The notes below the pieces were generated by a model. It ran no database searches, was not told where the DNA came from, and saw only the letters and a list, made by a program, of their open reading frames with translations. Both the position numbers and the translations under genes were made by a program. Below, piece after piece: positions 1-11,884 of a stretch of 64,000 nt of DNA. Numbering within the stretch: the stretch's first letter is position 1; every line of letters begins with the position of its first letter. The stretch comes from Bryoerythrophyllum caledonicum (taxonomy: Eukaryota; Streptophyta; Bryopsida; Pottiales; Pottiaceae): positions 41,577,158 through 41,641,157 of the forward strand of contig OZ020514.1 of NCBI GenBank assembly GCA_963971425.1, read 5' to 3'.

Positions 1-198
1 CTCCTTGTCGTATGCGCCCGCCATAGATCACTAATTTACTATAAATATTAGATTTCAAAGTTACGGACCCCACTTCCTAGGCGCTTTGGCCTGCAACTGC
101 CACATGGCGGCTGCTTGCCTGGCACTTTTGGGAAGTTTTTACGGTGTCTATTGACACCTTTGTAGTTTGCCAGCTTCGTATTCCTCCACCTTGTCACC

Positions 199-1125
199 AT
201 GGATTTTGGACAACCATCTACCACTAGCAGTCCCCACGGAAAACGACAACGTGATTTTTGTCACGCACGCTCAAAGCAGAAGAAGTGCCTTCACGTGTTG
301 ATGGATGAGAAGATGAAGGCATTTTCTGGTTGGGAGTCAGTTCCAACTCCATGGACATTTGCACAATGTGCAAAATACGTTGGATGGTGTCATTTGGGGC
401 ACCTCTGGCCATACTCGCGGTATTCTCTAATGCGACGTACAACTAGGGCCAACTTGGAGTACTACACCAATAAGTTCTTCAAGGAGCGTTGCATCCAAGT
501 GTACCAGCACATTTATAACGAGACAAAAGTGCGCCGCAGCTCGGTAAATATTTCAATTTTACGGATGGTTTACGCGGAGGTGGTACTTGGCGTACCGGTT
601 GATTGGAGGACAATGGAAATCCAAACACATTCCAAGATGGAGCCAGTCATTGGATTAAGAATATCGTTTGTGCGGAAGTTTCCAAGAGAAGGTCTCGGGA
701 AAACAATGGAAGTTCAACCTTCGAATCAAAAAATCGAGTGGTCCGCGTCTTCATCTGACGACTCAGATACTGGATGTCATCAGTCTGTGCGTAGGCAACA
801 AGAATTGTCCATGGTATCAGGCTTGAACCCTAAACTGTCGGTTTCACAACAAGATAGAGATGCCACGAAGACAGATGCGGTACCTGAGGAGGGTGTGGAT
901 AATAAAAAAAAGGCTACGGAGGATGATTGGGTGAGTCGTGACGATTATCTTCGAAATGTGAAGCGACTAAAAGAAATCTTGAACGTAATTGAGGATCAAG
1001 GAGAAGAGCTCAATGAGAAGGATAATGAATTTGCGAAATGTCTTGAAGAAATTCAAGACTTGAAAGCACAAGTTCGGGAGAAAGACAATCTTCTTTCATT
1101 TTTTACTGGCTTTAGAGGAGTTTAG
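199..1125 (+). CDS. Uncharacterised 308-aa protein with C-terminal coiled coil
   Basis: Uninterrupted ORF whose ATG sits in a good plant/animal-type context (caccATGG). I do not recognise a family. The N-terminal half (about residues 1-170) is basic and aromatic, with paired Cys/His residues that form no clear zinc-finger spacing. Residues about 180-240 are Ser/Asp/Gln-rich and probably disordered. Residues about 245-300 show heptad-like Leu/Ile spacing with dense Lys/Glu, a likely coiled coil. A candidate poly(A) signal (AATAAA) lies at 1217-1222, about 90 nt after the stop. It lies on the same strand as the hAT transposase remnant that begins 600 nt downstream, just outside the left GC-rich repeat array. 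It could be an accessory ORF of that element or an unrelated gene. The absence of stops contrasts with the heavily mutated transposase, which argues for a younger or selected sequence. Confidence 0.55.
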   Translation: MDFGQPSTTSSPHGKRQRDFCHARSKQKKCLHVLMDEKMKAFSGWESVPTPWTFAQCAKYVGWCHLGHLWPYSRYSLMRRTTRANLEYYTNKFFKERCIQVYQHIYNETKVRRSSVNISILRMVYAEVVLGVPVDWRTMEIQTHSKMEPVIGLRISFVRKFPREGLGKTMEVQPSNQKIEWSASSSDDSDTGCHQSVRRQQELSMVSGLNPKLSVSQQDRDATKTDAVPEEGVDNKKKATEDDWVSRDDYLRNVKRLKEILNVIEDQGEELNEKDNEFAKCLEEIQDLKAQVREKDNLLSFFTGFRGV

Positions 1126-1327
1126 AACTACAACAGTGCTAGAAATGTACATAGAGCAATGTTCTTTCTACAATTTTGTAACTGCCATTTGATATTGAGC
1201 GATATTTTGTATATTTAATAAAACCTTGTAAATTGAGTGGCATCATGTATATTTAGTGGATTTTTATGAGATGTTTTATATATCAAAATGTTAAGTGTTG
1301 CAATGTTTCAATATACCGTCGAATTAG

Positions 1328-1440
1328 TGCGCACGCCCCAACATTGTGCGCGCCCGGCCCACGACGTGCGCTCCCGGATGGAAGCTTGCGCGTTCGGCCC
1401 ACAACGTGCGCGCCCGGCCCCCCCTTGTGCGCGCCGGCCC
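1328..1440 (+). repeat. Left GC-rich ~20-bp repeat array next to the hAT transposase
   Basis: About six imperfect units built on GTGCGCGCCCGGCCC separated by a few variable bases. The same unit recurs about twenty times at 5108-5508, beyond the other end of the transposase, in the same strand orientation. Paired arrays around a hAT transposase resemble the subterminal repeats that hAT transposases bind, but no terminal inverted repeat could be fixed. Confidence 0.6.
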
Positions 1441-1460
1441 TAGATGCTCATGCTCCAGCA

Positions 1461-1469
1461 CTATATAAG
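1461..1469 (+). promoter_or_regulatory. TATA box of the hAT transposase
   Basis: CTATATAAG lies directly after the left GC-rich array and about 260 nt before the BED zinc finger. Position and sequence fit a core promoter for the transposase, with the repeat array just upstream where bound protein could influence it. Confidence 0.5.
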
Positions 1470-1699
1470 AACCATATGCGATGTGCTTGACTCACCTCAC
1501 ATCCTTGGCTTCGTGTCCTGGAACTCCTTATTGGGCTCCATGCATGAATCTACAAGTTTGTGAGTGACCTTTGGGTCCACATTTTCTATGCACACACAAT
1601 TTCCTATTACTTTTGGCGGATTCTCTGTGGCACAACATTGCACGCCAATTTTATTGTGATGTTGTTTCAACAAAGGGCTCAAACGAAGGAGTAGGCCCC

Positions 1700-4600
1700 A
1701 TGGTACACATTTAACAAGAAGGATCAAGTGACATGTGTTTGGTGCAATTACACGTTCGCATACAAACGTGGGAGGTGCATGTCACACTATGGGTATCCAC
1801 AATGGACGAAGACTTCGTGCACTAAGGCTCGTGCAGCTGTTAAGGCCCGTTTCAAAAGATGCGGGAATATTATTCCTACTAGGATGACTAAGGCGGAGAT
1901 CGTTGGCCTTCCTAGCGCACCAACAACATGTTCCACTGAACCTTGTTCTAGCCAATCCATCCAACAAGGTAGTTTCTTGGAAACTTGAAATGAGGAGAAC
2001 ACGCAGTCTACAAATCCTCTAAGCCAAGCAACATCATCAACACCAAGATCTGTACGACAACGGAGCTTTCCAGAGGCTTACCAAATAGAAAAACGAAAAG
2101 AGTTGGACGAATTATGGGCACAATTTTTTTATGAAGCAAACGTTGCATTCAACGTGGTTAGACATCCGGCCTTCATCAAGGCCACCCTCGCAACGTCAAA
2201 GGTGGGTTTTGATTATACACCGCCATCATACAATGCCATGAGGACGACATGCATTGAGCCTCTAAAAAAAAAGTGAAAGACCTTGTAGACAAAAAGACCG
2301 GCGTAGATATTGCCAAGTATGGGGCAACAATATGCTCGGACGGGTGGGACAATATTACACGTCGCCCTCTGATGAATATCATGCTCGTATGTCCAATGAG
2401 TGATATCTTCTTGGGGTCTATAGACACCACGGGTATGAAGAAATCTACGGCATATATAGGGGACCAATTGAAAAGTTTTATCCGTAAGGTTCGACAATTG
2501 AATGTGGTCCAAGTGTGCACCGATAATGCTTCAAACATGTTAGGGGCAATGAAGAAGGTCAATGATGAGTACCCGCACATATATACTCAAGGTTGTTGTG
2601 CACATATTTTGGACCTCCTCCTCAAGGACTGGGGGAAGGAAGACATATTTGCAGACCTCGTCCACAAGGCGAAACAAATTGCATTGCATATCCGGAACCA
2701 CCATGTGCTCATGGCCCTTTTTCGTCGATTTTCGCCAAAATTGTCTATGTTGTGGCCCGCAGCAACAAGGTTTGCATGCAATTACATAATGATCCATCGT
2801 CTATTGGAAGTGAAGAATGCCCTGGAGATGGTTGTGATAGACCCAACATGGATATCCTACGTATCCTTTCTTTTCGATAGGCAAAACGGGCACCGTGCCC
2901 ATGCGAAGGCATCGTAGGTGCGAGCCACCGTTCTCGACGAGACTTTCTGGCATCGGTGCACTAACATTGAATTTGTAGTGGCACCAATACTAAAGGCATT
3001 GCGGACTTTTGATGGTGACACTCCGGCAATGGGAATTGCTTGAGTGACCATGAACAAGCTAAAGGAGCACGTGTTCAAGCTACGCAATGCGCCGTTCAAC
3101 ATGCCTGACGGAATTGCAACTCGCCTCGAAGGATCATTCCTTGCCCGTTGGGAGATGATGACAACAGATCTCCAATATGCAGGGGCTTTATTGAATCCTT
3201 ATCTAGCCAATAACTTGCAAATTCAAAACAATGGTGAGGCCAAAAGGGCCCTAAACAAGGTTAATATGACGCTCTGTGGTGCACTCGGAGTGTCTTTTTC
3301 GGCAGTAATGCTCAAAATCACAGAGTATGAAGAATTGCGAGGCCCATATTCACCATTGGAAGTTGGGGAAATTGAAAATAGCAACATGTTGCCTCACCAA
3401 TGGTGGAACCGCGTAGGCGGGCAATCATTGCCTATCATTGCGAAGCGTATACTAGCACAAACCTGTTCGGCCTCGTCATGTGAGCGTAATTGGAGCATGT
3501 ATTCGTTCGTGCATAGTAAGAGCCAAAATCGCTTGGGAGTGCAGAAAGCAGAAGATTTGGTTTACATCTGCATGAATAGTCGATTGCTCCGAGAACGTGC
3601 TCCACGAGACCCGATTCCATGGTATGAGGAGAATGTGCATTTGGAGGAGTCTGATCCAGATGGGGGAATTCCTTTAAACACAGAGGACGAGGGCTTGGAG
3701 TCGGATGATGAGGGTTACAACCGGATGGGCGGAGATTCGGAAGACCTTGCTGGTGACAACAACCCCATGTCTGATCATAGCCCACCTAGGGACAACTCTG
3801 CAAACAACAAGCATGGTGGAGATGCACTACATAACCATTTTGACAACGTCCACGGTGACCCAGTGGATCCTTTTGTGTTTGATGATGTCGACGCAGCGGC
3901 AGTCCATACTGTAGTAGAATTATCGGGTGAAGACCGTGCCCAAGAAGCTAGGGCAAAGGAAGATGGGTCGGCATTGGGGGGCAATCTTGATGGAGATGAC
4001 AACATCTCGGAGAATCAGTCTCCCAACTCAAATGGCTCTAGTGCCTCAGGCCCTTCTAGTGGCGATGGCCCTGATCTCGACGATCATGGCATTGGCATTG
4101 CAGCGCAAAATACATTTCCTCACGATGGAAATGAAGTGAGCAGTGGTGGAAACAATAATGAATCCCATGAGCCAATGGCCACCACGGGGTCCATTGAAGT
4201 TGTTAGAAGCACTCCGGGTTTGCCTCAAGCAATAGAACCGGACTCAGAGGAAGACATGCCACTACAAGATTTGTTTCGGCGGCCACGTGCTCAAAGTACC
4301 GCATCGATCAGAAGAACTCTTTTACGTGTAAAGAAAAAGACCTCTTCAACAATAGTTCGGTCACCCGTCCACCGTAGCGCACTCGAAGCAATTGGTGGTG
4401 TGGAGCGCGCGATACTAACCCCACAACTTCCCTCCGCGAGGGTTGAGTCCTCTACTATGAGCAGCCATTTAGGGACACGGAGGGGCGAGAACAATGATAC
4501 TCTCCCTTTCTTCACGGGACCTTGGCGAAGCGGAACCTCGAAGAGAATCATTGGGGCCAAAGGCAACCGCTCTAAAAACATGGATGGAGTAACAGACAAA

Positions 4601-4885
4601 AGGAAGAATATCCGAGTAAAATGACTTGTGAACGCCGCATCAACTACTGGAGCCGAGCTACAATGACGAAACTTGGCCTCGGAGATTGAGGAGTACATGG
4701 CACCAGTCTTGGAAAATGCAGCGGAGAACTTCTCATCATTGGACAATGATGCAGACGATGAGGATTGCGATGAGGTACCTGGTGACAATACGGTGGTGCT
4801 TCGCGGTCTTTCTCTTCCCCAAAATGTTCGCCGATCAAAACGGAAGCGGAAACACAATGAAGAATCCTCAAGTTCAGATGATTAA
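1700..4885 (+). pseudogene. hAT-superfamily transposase (BED finger, DUF659, hAT dimerisation domain), inactivated
   Basis: A cut-and-paste DNA transposase. Parts in order: a BED-type zinc finger from 1728 (C-x2-C in CVWC, then His residues); a DUF659 catalytic-core segment at about 2150-2880 including CSDGW, CTDNASNM and the CCAH region; and a hAT C-terminal dimerisation domain at about 3410-3600 (CERNWS, then a conserved SKSQNRL). After that comes an unusually long acidic/Ser-rich tail of several hundred residues ending in a basic KRKRK stretch. Breaks: TGA at 1986, a one-base frameshift in the A-run at 2264-2272, TAG at 2915, and TGA at 3041, 4622 and 4664. The frame is otherwise preserved, so the gene was recently functional as one long ORF. 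Several of the stops fit C-to-T decay of CGA or CAG codons. A spliced first exon upstream of 1728 is possible, since a TAG at 1691 closes the frame. Confidence 0.88.
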
Positions 4886-5107
4886 AAGATGACCGACACG
4901 AGGGTACTACAAGTTAAAAGTGTCTTTAGTGGTGTGGTGATAGCATGGTACAATAGTACCGCGGTTCTAAAATATGTACTTGGTGTTGAGAGTGCCCATT
5001 CATGAAAGCACCACATTGAAATAAATAATTTTAATGTTAGAGCACCTTGGTACAATTGTATTCTTTCAAATTCTCTAAACCTAAGCCCTTTCGAGAGGCA
5101 AAAGCAG

Positions 5108-5508
5108 TGTTCGATCGCGCGCGCCCGGCCTCTAACCGTGCGCGCTCGATAGGCAGGTGCGCGCGCGACCCACAATGGTATGCGCCAGGCCCGTAATATT
5201 GCGCGCCCGGCCCTTAACCGCGCGCGCCCGATAGGCAGGTGCGCGCGCGACCCACAATGGTACGCGCCAAGCCCGTGACGCTGCGCGCCCGGCCCGTAAC
5301 GGTACGCGCCCGATTCTAATATGCACGCGCCCGACCTTGAGGGATATGTGCCCGGCCCTAAATCGTACGCTCCCGGCCCTATATCGTACACGCCCGACCC
5401 TAATTGGAACGCGCCCGGCCCTACATGAACGCGCCCGGTTCAGATTGGTACGCGCCCGACCCCAAATGTTGCGCGCGCGGTGCGAAGGCACGCGCCCGCC
5501 CCTTGATG
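5108..5508 (+). repeat. Right GC-rich ~20-bp repeat array
   Basis: About twenty degenerate units of the form GGTACGCGCCCGGCCCTAA, extremely CpG-rich inside an AT-rich neighbourhood. A larger ~80-bp duplication is nested in it: the string GATAGGCAGGTGCGCGCGCG followed by ACCCACAATGGTA appears at about 5149 and again at about 5229. Same unit and strand as the array at 1328-1440. The several long overlapping ORFs here are by-products of the repeat. Confidence 0.7.
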
Positions 5509-5839
5509 TGACGTGGAAAGTCGTCTTACGTGTCGTGCACACGTGTTTTATTAGGGGGTAAGTTGAAAATTTGATTTAGGGTTTGTATTTTTTTTTACAC
5601 GCAACTGTCCGCCAAAAAGTATTGTCCATCATGTCCGTCCGTCCTACTATCCGTTCGTCCGTTGTCTTTGAGCCGCTATCCATCTATGTAGACAACCCTG
5701 ACAGTCAGGTGAGTGTCACAAATTTATATTCTTGAAGACCCTACGATGTATTCACTCTGAAACTTGACTACATTCCCTTGTGATCAAGTCTTTACAAAAA
5801 TTCAAATACAACAGTAAATATATTTTTACTATACACAAC

Positions 5840-7110
5840 ATCCATCGGCGGGCCGCCGACAAAACAACATAAACTACAAGGGCATCTCTAATACGGAACT
5901 CAAAATCCGTCGGTTGGCCGTCGACGGTGATGATGTACATACCTCAACGTTGTCGCCATTTTGTCGGCGGGTGGGAATTACTCCACGGCTGATGGCTTGC
6001 GCTGAAACGCCTCTGCTAGCCTCCGACGGCCGTCGACTGGTGATGATCGGCGGATGGATCCAAACTCTAAGCTTAAAGCCGTAAGCGCGCTTAACTAATC
6101 GAGAATGCGAAATTAAGAAGAGCGGGATTAGAAATAACCAAAAATAGGAAGACGACAAGGTTTTGTACTCGGATCCGGTGGACCGTCGCACCCATTCGAT
6201 CTTCATAAGAAGGATGACGGACGGCCGAGACTTGATGCTCGAGTGCTAAGCCTGATCCAGGTATCAATTCCCAAGTGACATGCCATCTTAAAGTGTCGTC
6301 TCGGATATTAACATAGAAACTAGGGTTTTGGAGCCACGATACCTCGAATTGAAGTGACATGATAAATGTCGCCTCGGCTATCATTTTGCTTAGAGTATAG
6401 GGTCCTACACCTACGATATCACTTCGACTGATTTGATTTCATCTTGTCACCTCGTTTCATTTTGAATCTGCAAAATTTGGCGCGCTCACGATAGTCCTTG
6501 AGCTGGTGTCGTCGATCGTTTTTGGCGGCTAATTTCAAATTTGAAGTTCGCGCACGATAAAGTTCGCATGATGGTTAGGATATGAACTCAACCCGAAGAA
6601 CTCCCTAGTCATTATTGGACTTGCACGCCTCCTATTCAATGCTCTGCCTTCTCACGCTCGGAATTGGTATTCATTCTCTTAAACTCCTTTCGTCACGAGT
6701 CCATATATCTGGTCATGCACAAGTCCGTTATCACTGCTCCAGCCTGGGTCCCTTTTTTTATCTCACTCTTTCACCTGAATATGCTTGGTTATTCAGTGTC
6801 ATGTAACCGACAATAAATTATATTAGATTACTCATTAGAACTCATGTACTATTGACTATGTGCCCACCAATTTTGTTTTCTGTTCCAAAGTCCGTCGGCG
6901 GATGATAATATCCACTCCGCCGATGCTTGTCAAATCCTTCACATGGTAGACTTTACGTGTAACATTTAACCGTCGGCGGGCAGCCAACGGCAGTGTTTAT
7001 ATGACCCATTGCCGAGCAACTCTAAAGCTAATATAGGGATTGGTGTGGTTGTTGGTCTCGTTCATCAAGTTCGAATTTTTAGAGCCACCCTTGTCGGCGG
7101 GCGGCCAACG
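5840..7110 (+). promoter_or_regulatory. Upstream array of element-B palindromes
   Basis: Seven copies or near-copies of the motif around TCGGCGGGC/CCGCCGA precede the first B gene: about 5845, 5910, 5964, 6022, 6895, 6972 and 7094. Many retain both arms of the dyad. Neighbouring sequence is AT-rich and has no convincing gene. The motif is absent from the rest of the window except within B and fragment B' (33.5-34.5 kb). Confidence 0.55.
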
Positions 7111-7176
7111 AAATCATTGTTGCTGCCAAATTTCACTTATCCTTTGTCTCTAGCGATTTCATATTACTGCAACAGC

Positions 7177-10100
7177 ATGGATCCTGAACCCATGCTGTCG
7201 TTCATAAGGAACGGGAAGTCCGGAAGATGGAGTCCCCGGAGAGGTGTTGTTGTTGTTCTCACTCATTCCGGCCTCTACTTTGCTAAAAGGGCGATTGTCA
7301 AGAGAGTCGTTCTCAGGGACCCATGGATTATACGTATGAAGGTTATTGAAGTGTCCAATGCACTAGAGATGCCCATTCCATTTTCTGTGGATGGCATTTC
7401 CATTTTGCGAAACTGCGAAGGTCGGTCGATCAATTGGGAGGCCGCTGATATGAGGCCTTACGCTCACATTGATGAACTTACAGAGGAGCCTACGGAGAAA
7501 CCTTCCGTCGTAATCAAAGACCTCAAGCCCATCCAAGAGTTTCTAGACCTTCGCGACGGCATGGAGGTGGTCCTACTTGATGTCAGTGGCGATCACAGAC
7601 GTTGTGCAGGAGTTGGAGTTATCGACGAATGCTCATGGAGGGATATGTGGGAGGGATTTCTCATTCTTCACAGCTTCTTTCTGCTTGTCCGAGTTCAATC
7701 TATCAATCCCAAATACGTCGGCCATCCCGCATATAGCGAGATTCCCTCCATCGGCGCTCTCGGCAATTATGTGGGCTACCTAGTCCTATAGAGTGGCTAT
7801 CGGGTTTGTCCCTTTTCACTTGATGTCGACTCCGAAGATGTTTTGGGGGTTGACTCTACATTGACTGATACTGACATTGAAGCATCGGACGACGACAACC
7901 GTTCCGATAGGGTATATGAGGACAATAATAATCATGGGGCCAATTGTTACATGGAGGGATCCGAGTCGGACATCGAAATGGCCACTGGAAGTGACGAAGA
8001 TATCTCATCGGCGGGCAACCGACATAATAATTATCACTCTTCTGAGAATCCATCCGCCTTACTCGATGGTTTATGTGATCCGAAGTCGTTCCCAGACCGA
8101 CCACTATGGCGGAACAAGTACTGCCAGCTCCTAGATGAAAACTTTGCTTCTGTTGGATGTGCCATGATCCAAGTGTACTTGCCCCATGAGGCATGTGATT
8201 CATAAATTTTAGGAGACACTGATGTTGAGGTCCTCTTTGTCGCTGAGGACAAGGATCTTCAGGTGACAACAATGCATTGGCGCTTAACTCACACTCGCCT
8301 TGAAGGTGGTCCACTTCTTTCTGAGTGCCTTACATTCTGCTCAATGCATAGTCAAGTTGCTGGCAAGGATGACGGGCTTGAGGGTGAGCCTAAGGATCCT
8401 TACAGAGTTGTTCGTCGGAAGCTATTGCCGAAGGTCAATGTGTCGGTCTCCAAGTTTCGGCGCCTTCAGGACCCACATGAGTGTGGCCTTGTTAGCGCGA
8501 AAAGGTGTTGTAAGAAACGATGCTGCCAATTATTTTGTTGAAAAGACAGCCGAAAGATTCGAAGGAAGTGCTACGCCTCAAGCTTTGAACAACGACGTGA
8601 AACGGCCTATGCTGTTGCGGACCAGCTTCACCATATTCTTGGATTCCAAAAATTATACATCACCCTCATGGGTGTCGATGTTTGTGAAGTCGCTAGGTAC
8701 AACATTCACGGCGTGCCGAAGTCCGCATACTACAACTATAAATATGATTCAAAGATCGGTCGCGTAAATGGCAGCCATGGTAACACAGGCATTATGCGTC
8801 CCAAGCCTCACACTGTTCAGGCTCGTGGAACCATATCCAGCATTATCAACGACAGTGCGGACCAGATGCCAAATGAGTTCCGTGTCATCGGAAACAAGAG
8901 GGTCGCCGCATTGAAGGTCCTTCCGGCGGCCATGAATTGGAATCACTTACGTGACATGGCCAACTTTGTAAGTATTGTCTTCACTTTTGCCTATCGTTGT
9001 ATTTAGCGTTGTCTGTCTTGTTTGTCGCTTCAACGAGCTCCATCGGCGGCCCGTCGATGGAACTCATTCATTGCATATTGGGCTTACCTTTGATACCATT
9101 GTCTTTCTGTATTACTGAATAATCCTTGAAATTGTCCCATCTAGGTTAACGCCGAATGCAATGCCAAGCCGATTACGCAATCTGTGGTGAGTAACATGAA
9201 GAAGAGGTTCTTCAAGAATGTAGAAGTAAAGTCTGTGGGCAACAACTTCTCCAGGTGCACGAAGTGCGACTTCCTGGTCGAGTTTATCGCAAAATATCCT
9301 CGTGGGTCAGACGAGTGGCACGGACTCACGGATGACAGAATCATGCACCTAAACTACCAAAGGGCATGCAAAAATGTTTACTCCGGCTGGTCGGCTCAGT
9401 CTATTCACTACCCGTCTGAGTTCCTTTGCATAATTTATGACAAGATGGATACCTCCAAGACGGCCATTCCTAGAATGCAGAGGATTACCAAGGCCACCGC
9501 CAGGCTCGGTCAGATTCCGATTTCATGTACAGGCATGCTTACACATGGACACGGCTATGGTGCCTACGCTCATTACTCGACGTTGTTATGGTCGGGGGAC
9601 TCGAATTTCACCATCTCTTCACTCTGCCGTGTTCTAAGAGCATTAGATAGGCGCCTTGTGCAAGAGTCCAAGGAGCTATTCACCTGTCCACCCCTGAATC
9701 CTTTCTTTGATGCTCTACTTCATAGGAAGTCCACATGTTTGTCCTCGGTTCCAGAATTTAAAGGAGATCCGTTCCCTAATGCTCTTCCCGGTAGATCGCA
9801 AGTTCCGCTTCCTCGGAAGTTGTTTCTCCAGCTTGATAACTCCGCCAAGGATAACAAGAATCGGTTCTTCATGGCGTTTTGCTCGCTTCTTACAGCTAGT
9901 AATTTTTTCAAGGAGGTCACAGTGGGATTCTTGATTGTTGGCCACACTCATGAGGATATTGACGCACAATTTAGTTACCTTTTGAAACTCATCAAACGAA
10001 AGAATACTTACTGTTTGGTTGACTTCATGAAAACCTTCATGGACTCGCAGAAGACTGTCGCGTTCATTCCAAAACTTGTCCAAGAGGTTGCGGATTTTAA

Positions 10101-10277
10101 GAGTTATATTGCTGGATATCATCATGATGGTAGTAACAAGATTGAGGGACTTAGAGAGATGCACCTGTTCAAGTTTTACATGGAAGAGGAAGGAGATGAC
10201 GTTGGATGTCCGGTCATGAGATATAAGAAGTGTGCAACTGAGTCATCCCGGCTTCCTCCACGTAAACCATTCAAGGT
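7177..10277 (+). pseudogene. DUF7869-type protein of element B, with three stops and truncated C-terminus
   Basis: Reads in one frame from an ATG at 7177 (MDPEPMLSF) through an SH3/Tudor-like N-terminal segment (GMEVVLLDVSG), an acidic region and a Cys-rich patch, then the DUF7869 core. Core motifs, all shared with the intact protein at 29009-31840: GVDVC, HGNTG, a C-x2-C pair (CTKC), DKMD-x-SK, QLDN-x4-DNKNRF and VGHTHEDID. A 177-bp intron at 8968-9144 (GTAAGT to CTAG, phase 0) carries an element-B palindrome at 9041. In-frame stops: TAG 7789, TAA 8203, TGA 8539. The last exon seems to end at a CAAG/GTGG donor near 10277, where the homologue in D continues for about 250 more residues. Function is unproven; a DDE-type transposase is my inference. 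Confidence 0.75.
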
Positions 10278-10431
10278 GGAAAAACTTCTATTCCTATCTC
10301 CCTTCCGCTATCTCCACCTTCGTCGTCTACCTTCTCCGTCGGCGGCCTGCTGATGGACCTAAACGTTTTTGTTATAAGTTCATGTTCTCATTGAACGCAA
10401 GCAAGTGACTATACTTGGACTCCTTCAGGTA

Positions 10432-11469
10432 AGCTTGTCAAGATGTGGACCGTTGATCGACGAACCCAGACTCTTCAATCTTGAGAAGGCGGCGCGCGAA
10501 ATGTTCATCGTGTTCGGCTTTGATAAGTGCGGGGTTCCGATCTACTGCAACAAAGAGGGGCTCAAGGTTGTTGCAGAGAGGGTGTTGCGGGGTGAGGGGG
10601 ATGACAAGGAACTTTACGCCCCTTCAATCTTCATCAAAGACGACGAGTCCAATTTCGTGATTAAGGCTGAATATCGTTCGAAGAAGCTGGATTGCGCAGT
10701 CCACACCATCCGCTACCTTTTAGACACCTACGGTAGATTCACTCCCTCCGCCATGGATGAGAGATCCATCGTGCATGTTGGCATTCTCTTCAACCAGCCC
10801 AGAGCTCCACGGGACCGCCTGAGCGAGTTCCTAAAGGTAACCGGATTGACGAAGCCTCTCAGCCCACTCTATGACGACGCTGCCTCGGCCTCGGCTGAGA
10901 GTTGGGTTGAAGATGAATGCCATCCAAGCTTAGGGTTGTTCTCATCAATTTTGCAATCCACACTGGTGAAGGGCGACTCGAGTCTGACCGTCTTCAACAC
11001 TTGGGGTGGAGGCAACATGATTGCATTGGCCTTGGTAAGTCACCTCTCCTTCCTCTATTCATTTCTTCTTTCCTTCACAATCTCGTGTTCGTCGGCGGCC
11101 CGCCGATGAGACAGTATTCATATTGATCATTGACCAAGATTGTTTGCCCAACAGCGACACAAAGCGACGGTGATCGAATTTGTTTGTGAGGAGGCGGAGG
11201 TTGTTGTCGCGATGGCGCAAGTGCAGGCTATGTCCTTCCTACCGAGGAGAGGTCACCTGCTTGCGCTAACACTTCTAGCTGAGCCCGCGATGGAACCGAA
11301 GGAGGTGGTCACATTGACTGAAATCGACCAGGATTCAGAGAATGGGACCGAGATAGGCGAGGATGCGATGGACGACAGCCTATTCCTCCGCAACGTGCTG
11401 AACGATAGACTACTCACAACAACCGACTTAGGTGTTCGTCTCGATGAAGTACACATGATAAGGCCTTAG
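10432..11469 (+). pseudogene. Distal part of the conserved module shared by elements B, D and E
   Basis: Two exons, 10432-11034 and 11155-11469, joined in phase 0 across a 120-bp intron (GTAAGT to ACAG) that contains a perfect-looking element-B palindrome at 11089-11105. The translation matches the corresponding part of the D gene: REMFIVF-GFDKCGVPIY aligns with EFFRVF-IDVRSLFVSR, and SLTVFNTWGGG before the intron aligns with SVVQLFGGTK in D and TVIVNVGGGA in E. After the intron, HKATVIEFV aligns with KGAQVIEIV of E. The frame closes at TAG 11467; a Lys/Ser-rich open stretch continues in another frame to 11884. The upstream half of the module and the GQH domain are absent. The acceptor at 10431 places this exon directly behind the DUF7869 exon, so a fused transcript is possible. 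Confidence 0.65.
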
Positions 11470-11884
11470 AAGGGAGGAAAGGCACCAACTGTGGTGCGAC
11501 GTGAGGCCACAACGTGAATACTTCCGAAATCAGTGGAGGCCAGACTTCCTAGAGTTCTGCTCTAAAGGAGCCACCGCAAAAGAAGCAACGAGCCAGTCGC
11601 GAAATAAGGCACCGTCGCAAAATAATACATCCGAAGAAGGTGGAGTTTCCTCGGGGGTGTTGTCACCAAAGAGAAATTCCAAGAACAGCAAGGACGGGCG
11701 GTCTCAGAAGCGGTCGCCTCCGCCTCTGAAAAAGGGATTGCGAAAGGCAAAAAATGGGGGTAGTGCTGGTTCCACCCCAAGAGAACTCTCGATGTCCCCT
11801 GCCTCTGCGGATCATCCCAACATAGGGTTTTTGCCTACTGCTCCTCCTGTGAGGCAGGATACATGTAATACATCCGGAGGTTAG

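Noticed and set aside
4882..5542. Arg/Gly-rich ORFs at the right GC-rich array
   Set aside because: They read through the 20-bp repeat on the minus strand and have no other support.
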